Of a DNA stretch of 64,000 nucleotides, positions 59,034 to 64,000 are shown one piece after another. Made by a program: the position numbers and the translations under genes. Location: NCBI RefSeq assembly GCF_003233655.1, contig NZ_CP029829.1, forward strand, positions 568,978-632,977. Direction: 5' to 3'. Source of the stretch: Azospirillum ramasamyi. GTDB lineage: Bacteria; Pseudomonadota; Alphaproteobacteria; Azospirillales; Azospirillaceae. The notes below the pieces were generated by a model. The model saw only the letters and a program-made list of their open reading frames with translations, had not been told where the DNA came from and searched no databases. Each line of letters starts with the position of its first letter. The first letter of the stretch is position 1.

Positions 59034-61085
59034 TTGTCGGCCCAGTTCCTGCCCACCGCCTGTCCGCACGACTGCCCCAGCACCTGCGCGCTGGAGGTGG
59101 AACGCCTCGCCCCCGACCGCATCGGCAAGGTGCGCGGCGCGGCGGAGAACAGCTACACCGCCGGCGTCATCTGCGCGAAGGTCAGCCGCTATGCCGAGCG
59201 GGTGCATTCGCCCGACCGGCTGAAGACCCCGCTTCTGCGCACCGGCCCCAAGGGCTCCGGCCAGTGGAAGCCGATCGGCTGGGACGAGGCGCTGGACCGC
59301 ATCGCCGACGCCTTCCTGACCGCCGAGCGCACCCATGGCCCGGAAGCGGTCTGGCCCTATTTCTACGCCGGCACCATGGGCCTGGTGCAGCGCGGCAGCA
59401 TCCAGCGCCTGCGCCATGCCAAGGGCTATTCGCGACAGACCAGCACGGTGTGCGACACGCCGGCCAACATGGGCTGGCTCGCCGGCCATGGCGACATCCG
59501 CGGCGCCGACCCGCGCGAGATGGCGGAGAGCGACCTGATCGTCAACTGGGGCGGCAACCCGGTGGCGACCCAGGTCAACGTGATGACCCATGTCAGCCGT
59601 GCCCGCAAAGGCCGCGGCGCCAAGCTCGTCACCATCGACCCCTACCGCACCGGCACGGCCGAGGTCTCCGACCTGCACCTGATGCTGCGGCCGGGCACAG
59701 ACGGGGCGCTGGCCTGCGCGGTGATGCATGTGCTGTTCCGCGACGGTCACGCCGACCGCTCCTATCTGTCCCGCTTCGCCGCCGGCACCGACCGCCTGGA
59801 GGCGCATCTCGCCGCCCGCACCCCGGAATGGGCCTCGTCCATCACCGGCCTGACCGTGGCGGAGATCGAGGAGTTCGCCCGGCTCTACGGCACGACGAAG
59901 CGCTCCTACCTGCGCATCGGCTACGGCCTGTCGCGCGCCCACAACGGCGCGGCGCAGGTCCATGCGGTGTCCTGCCTGCCGGTGGTCACCGGGGCATGGC
60001 AGCACAAGGGCGGCGGCGCGCTCTACTGCTCGTCCGGCATCTACAAGCTGGACAAGACGCTGTCGGAAGGGCTGGACCGGCTGGACCCGTCGGTGCGCAG
60101 CTTCGACCAGTCGCGCATCGGCGCGGTGCTGACCGGCGACCCGCGCGACCTGACCAGCGGCCCGCCGGTGACGGCGATGCTGATCCAGAACACCAACCCG
60201 GTGACGATCTGCCCGGATTCGAACCGCGTCCGCCAGGGCTTCCTGCGCGAGGATCTGTTCGTCGCGGTGCATGAGCAGTTCATGACCGACACGGCCAGGC
60301 TCGCCGATCTGGTCATTCCCGCCACCACCTTCCTGGAGCATGACGACATCTACCGCGGCGGCGGCCAGATGCACATCCTGATCGGCCGCAAGGTGATCGA
60401 GCCGCAGTTCGAGGCGCGCGAGAACCATTGGGTCATCAGCGAACTCGCCCGCCGCGTCGGCGCCGAGCATCCGGGATTCGGCATGACCGCGCTGGAGATC
60501 GTCGACGCCATGCTGAAGACGTCCGGCCTGGGCGACGCGGCGACGCTGACCGGACGGCGCTGGATCGACGCCCAGCCGGATTTCGAGACCTCGCATTTCC
60601 TCAACGGCTTCGCCCATCCCGACGAAAGGTTCCGCTTCGCCCCCGACTGGGCGGCGCTCGGCCCCTATGGCGGCATGCCGGAGCTGCCCGACCACATGCC
60701 CCCCGGCCGCGATGCCGACACCGAACACCCGTTCCGCCTCGTCACCGCCCCGGCCCGCCAGTTCCTCAACACCTCCTTCACCGAGACGCTGACCGCCCAG
60801 CGCCGCGAGGGCTGGCCCACCGCGCTGATCCACCCCGACGACGCGGCCGGGCTGGATCTGGCCGACGGCGACGCCGTGCGGCTGGGCAACCCGCAGGGCA
60901 GCGTGGTGGTCCATGCCAAGCCCTTCGCCGGCGTTCCGCGCGGCGTGGTGATCGTCGAGGGCATCTGGCCCAACAGCGCCTTCGTAGAAGGCATGGGCAT
61001 CAACAGCCTGACCTCGCCCGAACCGATCCCGCCGGCAGGCGGGGCGGCGTTCCACGACACGGCGGTGTGGATGCGGGCGGCGTAG
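59034..61085 (+). CDS. Molybdopterin-dependent oxidoreductase with N-terminal [4Fe-4S] site
   Basis: A 683-residue enzyme of the prokaryotic molybdopterin (DMSO-reductase) superfamily. The N-terminal CPHDCPSTC plus the later GVICAK cysteine make the [4Fe-4S] motif. Then come GWDEALDRIADAF, ANMGWLAGHGDIRGADPREMAESDLIVNWGGNPVATQ, GGGALYCSSG and the C-terminal dinucleotide-binding HPDDAAGLDLADGDAVRLGNPQGSV. The reaction is not clear; it resembles uncharacterised assimilatory-type oxidoreductases. There is no Tat signal, so it is cytoplasmic. The start is TTG at 59034, 8 bases after AGAGG; no partner subunits lie nearby. Confidence 0.87.
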   Translation: MSAQFLPTACPHDCPSTCALEVERLAPDRIGKVRGAAENSYTAGVICAKVSRYAERVHSPDRLKTPLLRTGPKGSGQWKPIGWDEALDRIADAFLTAERTHGPEAVWPYFYAGTMGLVQRGSIQRLRHAKGYSRQTSTVCDTPANMGWLAGHGDIRGADPREMAESDLIVNWGGNPVATQVNVMTHVSRARKGRGAKLVTIDPYRTGTAEVSDLHLMLRPGTDGALACAVMHVLFRDGHADRSYLSRFAAGTDRLEAHLAARTPEWASSITGLTVAEIEEFARLYGTTKRSYLRIGYGLSRAHNGAAQVHAVSCLPVVTGAWQHKGGGALYCSSGIYKLDKTLSEGLDRLDPSVRSFDQSRIGAVLTGDPRDLTSGPPVTAMLIQNTNPVTICPDSNRVRQGFLREDLFVAVHEQFMTDTARLADLVIPATTFLEHDDIYRGGGQMHILIGRKVIEPQFEARENHWVISELARRVGAEHPGFGMTALEIVDAMLKTSGLGDAATLTGRRWIDAQPDFETSHFLNGFAHPDERFRFAPDWAALGPYGGMPELPDHMPPGRDADTEHPFRLVTAPARQFLNTSFTETLTAQRREGWPTALIHPDDAAGLDLADGDAVRLGNPQGSVVVHAKPFAGVPRGVVIVEGIWPNSAFVEGMGINSLTSPEPIPPAGGAAFHDTAVWMRAA

Positions 61086-61215
61086 GCTCGGGTGGGGGGC
61101 AGCCGGACCGACAACTCCCCATCCCCACATCCCACCCCTGCCCACGCCCGCCGTGCGCCGCGCGTCCATCTCTGCTATGGCTGTGCCTCCACCACAGCGA
61201 CCGTGCAGCACCGCC

Positions 61216-63012
61216 ATGACCGAGCCTACCGCCTTCCTCAACGTCGCCAACTCCCTGTCCGGCAAGCGCTGGCAGGCGCGGCCCTGCGACGAGCGGCAGG
61301 CTCAGGCTCTCACCCAGGGGCGGGGCCTGCCGGAGATCGTCGGCCGGGTGCTGGCCGCCCGCGGCGTCACCGACGAAACCTGCGAAACCTTCCTCAACCC
61401 CACGCTGAAGGCGCTGCTGCCGGACCCGTCGCGCTTCCGCGACATGGACCCGGCGGCGGAGCGCATCGCCCGCGCCATCCGCGACGGCGAGCCGGTGGCG
61501 GTCTTCGGCGACTACGACGTCGACGGCGCCACCTCCTCCGCCCTGCTGCGCCGGTTCTTCCGCGCGCTCGGCGCCGACATCCGCGTCTATGTCCCCGACC
61601 GCATCAAGGAGGGCTACGGCCCGAACGCCGCCGCGCTGCTCCGCCTGAAAGGGGAGGGGGTGAGTCTGGTGGTGACGGTCGATTGCGGCATCTCCGCCTT
61701 CGCCGCGCTGGAGGCCGCCGCCGACGCCGGTCTGGAGGTCGTCGTCCTCGACCACCACGCCGCCGAGCCGCGCCTGCCGCCCGCCGTCGCCCTGGTCAAC
61801 CCCAACCGGCTGGACGAGGACGGCGCCTACCGCACGCTCTGCGCCGCCGGCGTCACCTTCATCGCCATCGTCGCCGTCAACCGCGCCCTGCGCCAGTCCG
61901 GCTTCTACCGCGACCGGCCGGAACCCAACCTGATGGAATGGCTCGACCTCGTGGCGCTCGGCACCGTGTGCGACGTGGTGCCGCTGACCGGGCTGAACCG
62001 CGCGCTGGTGGCGCAGGGGCTGAAGGTGATGGCGCGGCGCGCCAATCCCGGCCTCGCCGCCCTGTCCGACGTGGCGGGGGTGAAGGAGAAGCCCGACGCC
62101 TACCATGCCGGCTACGTCCTCGGCCCCCGCGTCAACGCCGGCGGCCGGGTGGGGGCGTCCGACCTCGGCGCCCGCCTGCTCTCCACCGACGATCCGGTCG
62201 AGGCGATGGAACTCGCCCAGCGCCTGGAGGGCCATAATGCCGAGCGCCGCGCCGTCGAGCAGGCCGTGCTGGAGGAGGCGCTGGAGCGCGTCGCCGCCGA
62301 GGCCGGGCGGGAGACCGATCTGGTCTTCGTCACCGGCGTCGGCTGGCATCCCGGCGTCATCGGCATCGTCGCCGCCCGCCTGAAGGAGCGCTACAGCCGC
62401 CCGGCCTGTGTCGTCGCCCTGGAGGAAACCGCCGACGGCACCGTCATCGGCAAGGCGTCCGGCCGCTCCGTCCGCGGCGTCGATCTGGGGTCGGCGGTGA
62501 TCGCCGCCCGGCAGGAGGGGCTGCTGCTGGCCGGCGGCGGCCACCGCATGGCGGCGGGCTTCACCGTGGCCGGCGACAAGATCGACGCCCTGCGCGATTT
62601 CCTGCACAGCCGCATCTCCGAACAGGTCGCCGCCGCGCCGCTGGTGCCGACGCTGGAACTGGACGGCGCCCTGTCGGTCGGCGGCGCCAGCGTCGGGCTG
62701 GTGACGATGCTCGACAAGCTCGGCCCCTACGGCACCGGCAATTCGGAGCCCCGTTTCGCCATCGCCGACGCCCGCGTGGTGCGCGCCGACGTGGTGGGGG
62801 CAAACCATGTCCGCTGCATCCTGCAGGGCAACGACGGCGCCCGGCTGAAGGCCATCGCCTTCCGCGCGCTCGACAGCGACATGGGGCAGGCTTTGCTGAC
62901 CGGCCGCGGCACGCCCTTCCACCTCGCCGGGGTGCTGCGCATCGACCGCTGGAACGGTTCGGAAGGCGTCCAACTGCTGATCGACGACGCCGCGCCCGCG
63001 CGCTCGGCGTAA
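61216..63012 (+). CDS. recJ: Single-stranded-DNA-specific 5'-3' exonuclease
   Basis: RecJ degrades single-stranded DNA in repair and recombination. The 598-residue protein has the DHH-family motifs VFGDYDVDGATSS (motif I, Asp ligands), VVTVDCGISAF, VVVLDHHAAE (DHH motif), ALGTVCDVVPL and the DHHA1 GKASGRSVRGVDLGSAV...AGGGHRMAAGFTV (GGGH), all in order. The OB-fold C-terminal part ends VQLLIDDAAPA. ATG at 61216 was chosen as the first Met aligning with the family (MTEPTAFLNVANSLSGKRW). It stands between an oxidoreductase and a tRNA gene. Confidence 0.95.
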   Translation: MTEPTAFLNVANSLSGKRWQARPCDERQAQALTQGRGLPEIVGRVLAARGVTDETCETFLNPTLKALLPDPSRFRDMDPAAERIARAIRDGEPVAVFGDYDVDGATSSALLRRFFRALGADIRVYVPDRIKEGYGPNAAALLRLKGEGVSLVVTVDCGISAFAALEAAADAGLEVVVLDHHAAEPRLPPAVALVNPNRLDEDGAYRTLCAAGVTFIAIVAVNRALRQSGFYRDRPEPNLMEWLDLVALGTVCDVVPLTGLNRALVAQGLKVMARRANPGLAALSDVAGVKEKPDAYHAGYVLGPRVNAGGRVGASDLGARLLSTDDPVEAMELAQRLEGHNAERRAVEQAVLEEALERVAAEAGRETDLVFVTGVGWHPGVIGIVAARLKERYSRPACVVALEETADGTVIGKASGRSVRGVDLGSAVIAARQEGLLLAGGGHRMAAGFTVAGDKIDALRDFLHSRISEQVAAAPLVPTLELDGALSVGGASVGLVTMLDKLGPYGTGNSEPRFAIADARVVRADVVGANHVRCILQGNDGARLKAIAFRALDSDMGQALLTGRGTPFHLAGVLRIDRWNGSEGVQLLIDDAAPARSA

Positions 63013-63120
63013 CGGCTTGCGGAGAGTTGGCGGGGAAGGGCGCAAAAAGTATCGGAGGATGCAAAAAAGCGCTTGCGCTCACGGCCTCCGATCTTTAGAA
63101 ACCGCGTCACCGCGAACGAC

Positions 63121-63196
<76 letters not shown>

Positions 63197-63215
63197 CTCT
63201 CTCGGTTCGATGACT

Positions 63216-63247
63216 TAAGCCCCGCCTTGTGCGGGGCTTAGTCGTTT
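63216..63247 (+). terminator. Terminator after tRNA-Glu
   Basis: TAAGCCCCGC (63216-63225) pairs perfectly with GCGGGGCTTA (63231-63240) around CTTGT and is followed by GTCGTTTT. It lies 20 bases after the tRNA. Confidence 0.9.
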
Positions 63248-63293
63248 TAGGTCGATGTCTTGACAAGATGTCTCCCGTGGAAGACATTCTCTC

Positions 63294-63583
63294 ATGATTG
63301 AATTCCGCCAGACCGACCGCTTCGCCGCCTGGATAGAGAGCTTGCGGGACGATCGAGCGCGGATGCGGATCGAAGTGCGCATCCGTCGCCTTCAGCTTGG
63401 CAATCCTGGTGACACGAAGCCGGTGGGCGAGGACGTCAGTGAGCTGCACATCGGTACGGCCCCGGATACCGCGTCTACTTCATCCAGCGTGGCGACACGC
63501 TGATTGTGCTGTTGGCCGGCGGAGACAAGCGGTCGCAGGATCGGGACATCGCCGCCGCCATCGCGCTGGCGCGGGATCTTTGA
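63294..63583 (+). pseudogene. RelE/HigB-type toxin gene broken by a single-base frameshift
   Basis: The ATG at 63294 opens [51 protein letters not shown], the start of a plasmid-stabilisation/RelE-ParE-type killer protein. About 63453 the frame shifts. The remaining [35 protein letters not shown]...ARDL* lies in another frame and ends at 63583. Adding one base near 63453-63456 would restore a normal protein of about 96 residues. The antitoxin gene next to it is intact. Either the toxin has been inactivated or this is a sequencing error. Confidence 0.82.
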
Positions 63584-63610
63584 GCGCACACCCTGGTGAA
63601 GGAGGGGAGC

Positions 63611-63895
63611 ATGGCTAGAACCGAAACCCGTTCCTGGGACATCGTCGACAGCCTGAACAGCGACGAGCGCATCGCCGCCTATCTGGACGCGGCGCTGGAG
63701 GACGGCGATCCGCAGCTCATCCTGGCGGCGCTCGGTGATATCGCCCGCGCCAAGGGGATGACGGAGGTCGCCCGCAACGCAGGACTCGGTCGGCAAAGCC
63801 TCTACAAGGCTCTGTCATCGGAAGGAAACCCGGAATTCGCGACCGTCCTGAAAGTTATCAAGTCCCTCGGACTTCGCCTGACTGTCAGCCCATGA
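63611..63895 (+). CDS. Antitoxin of the addiction-module-antidote (HTH) family
   Basis: A 94-residue protein of the 'probable addiction module antidote' family: WDIVDSLNSDERIAAYLDAALEDGDPQLILAALGDIARAKGMTEVARNAGLGRQSLYKALSSEGNPEFATVLKVIKSLGLRL, where TEVARNAGLGRQSLYKALS is the HTH that binds the operon promoter. It partners the RelE-like toxin just upstream (27-base gap). ATG at 63611 follows GGAGGGGAG. Toxin-first gene order is the HigBA-like order. Confidence 0.92.
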   Translation: MARTETRSWDIVDSLNSDERIAAYLDAALEDGDPQLILAALGDIARAKGMTEVARNAGLGRQSLYKALSSEGNPEFATVLKVIKSLGLRLTVSP

Positions 63896-63951
63896 TGGGT
63901 TGTTCGCCGCCTTCCGACCTTCCGTTCATCTGCACCGGCCCGCAACTGACA

Positions 63952-64000
63952 TGACCAGTTCCGCCACCATCCCCCTCAGCGTCGCCCCGATGATGGACTG
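63952..64000 (+). CDS. dusA: tRNA-dihydrouridine synthase A, N-terminal fragment
   Basis: The last 49 bases open a frame MTSSATIPLSVAPMMDW. LSVAPMMDWTDRH is the characteristic DusA N-terminus, which reduces U20/20a in tRNA with FMN. The rest lies beyond the right edge. No ribosome site is obvious. Confidence 0.75.

Overview
The window is 64 kb of high-GC bacterial chromosome with dense coding. Gene content and pairings point to an alphaproteobacterium of the Azospirillum/Rhodospirillales type. These include an ArsR-plus-methyltransferase SahR regulator next to metF and metH, a DUF2849/cysI/DUF934 sulfite-reductase cluster, a KGG stress protein, MlaA/MlaC, and a DctS/DctR-DctPQM TRAP system. 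The genus is inference; no rRNA is present. No phage, insertion sequence, plasmid-replication gene or CRISPR array was seen.

Layout. 1-1.5 kb: end of the leucine operon (leuD end, leuB), closed by a strong terminator. 1.5-10 kb: KGG stress protein, CitE-like lyase, pyridoxal kinase, a membrane sensor kinase carrying a 12-bp minisatellite, a ZapE-like ATPase, a secreted phytase-like esterase and a lipoprotein. 10-16.5 kb: acetoin-catabolism operon acoX-acoA-acoB-acoC-SDR-lipA on the minus strand, led by a textbook sigma-54 promoter with two upstream inverted repeats. 16.7-21.6 kb: FAD-linked D-lactate-type dehydrogenase, an array of hairpins, an unrecognised protein, a YaiI-like protein and EttA. 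21.7-25.2 kb: DUF2382 stress genes with a 46-residue membrane peptide, then a pentapeptide-repeat protein ending in a PilZ-like domain. 25.3-28.3 kb: MFS transporter, mlaC, mlaA. 28.7-36.1 kb: methionine cycle (sahR-metF, DUF29, metH) with a 16-bp palindromic operator, followed by a decayed MNT/HEPN pair and a thioesterase. 36-40.5 kb: secreted pentapeptide protein, diguanylate cyclase, nitronate monooxygenase, a LysR remnant and an MFS exporter. 40.6-47.5 kb: assimilatory sulfate reduction as two divergent units (cysH-cysD-cysNC against a siroheme-synthase-like gene, DUF2849, cysI, DUF934). 47.6-51 kb: an EEP-nuclease-like gene of different base composition, a Tat-exported DUF882 protein, and a second long pentapeptide protein. 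51-58.9 kb: a sensor kinase, then DctS/DctR divergent from dctP-dctQ-dctM. 59-64 kb: a molybdopterin oxidoreductase, recJ, tRNA-Glu, a broken RelE/HigB-type toxin with an intact antitoxin, and the start of dusA.

Working together: sulfate activation and reduction feed sulfide towards cysteine and methionine, and metF/metH close the methionine cycle under a probable SAH-responsive repressor. The aco operon cleaves acetoin with a lipoate-dependent complex and carries its own lipoyl synthase. The Dct two-component system probably controls C4-dicarboxylate uptake. Signalling is prominent: three histidine kinases, a cyclase and a PilZ-like protein.

Most notable: the pentapeptide-PilZ fusion and its PilZ-less relative sharing a repeated HxxW module; the sigma-54/UAS architecture that resolves the acoX start to a TTG; the in-frame minisatellite inside a PAS domain; and two toxin-type genes broken by single-base shifts.
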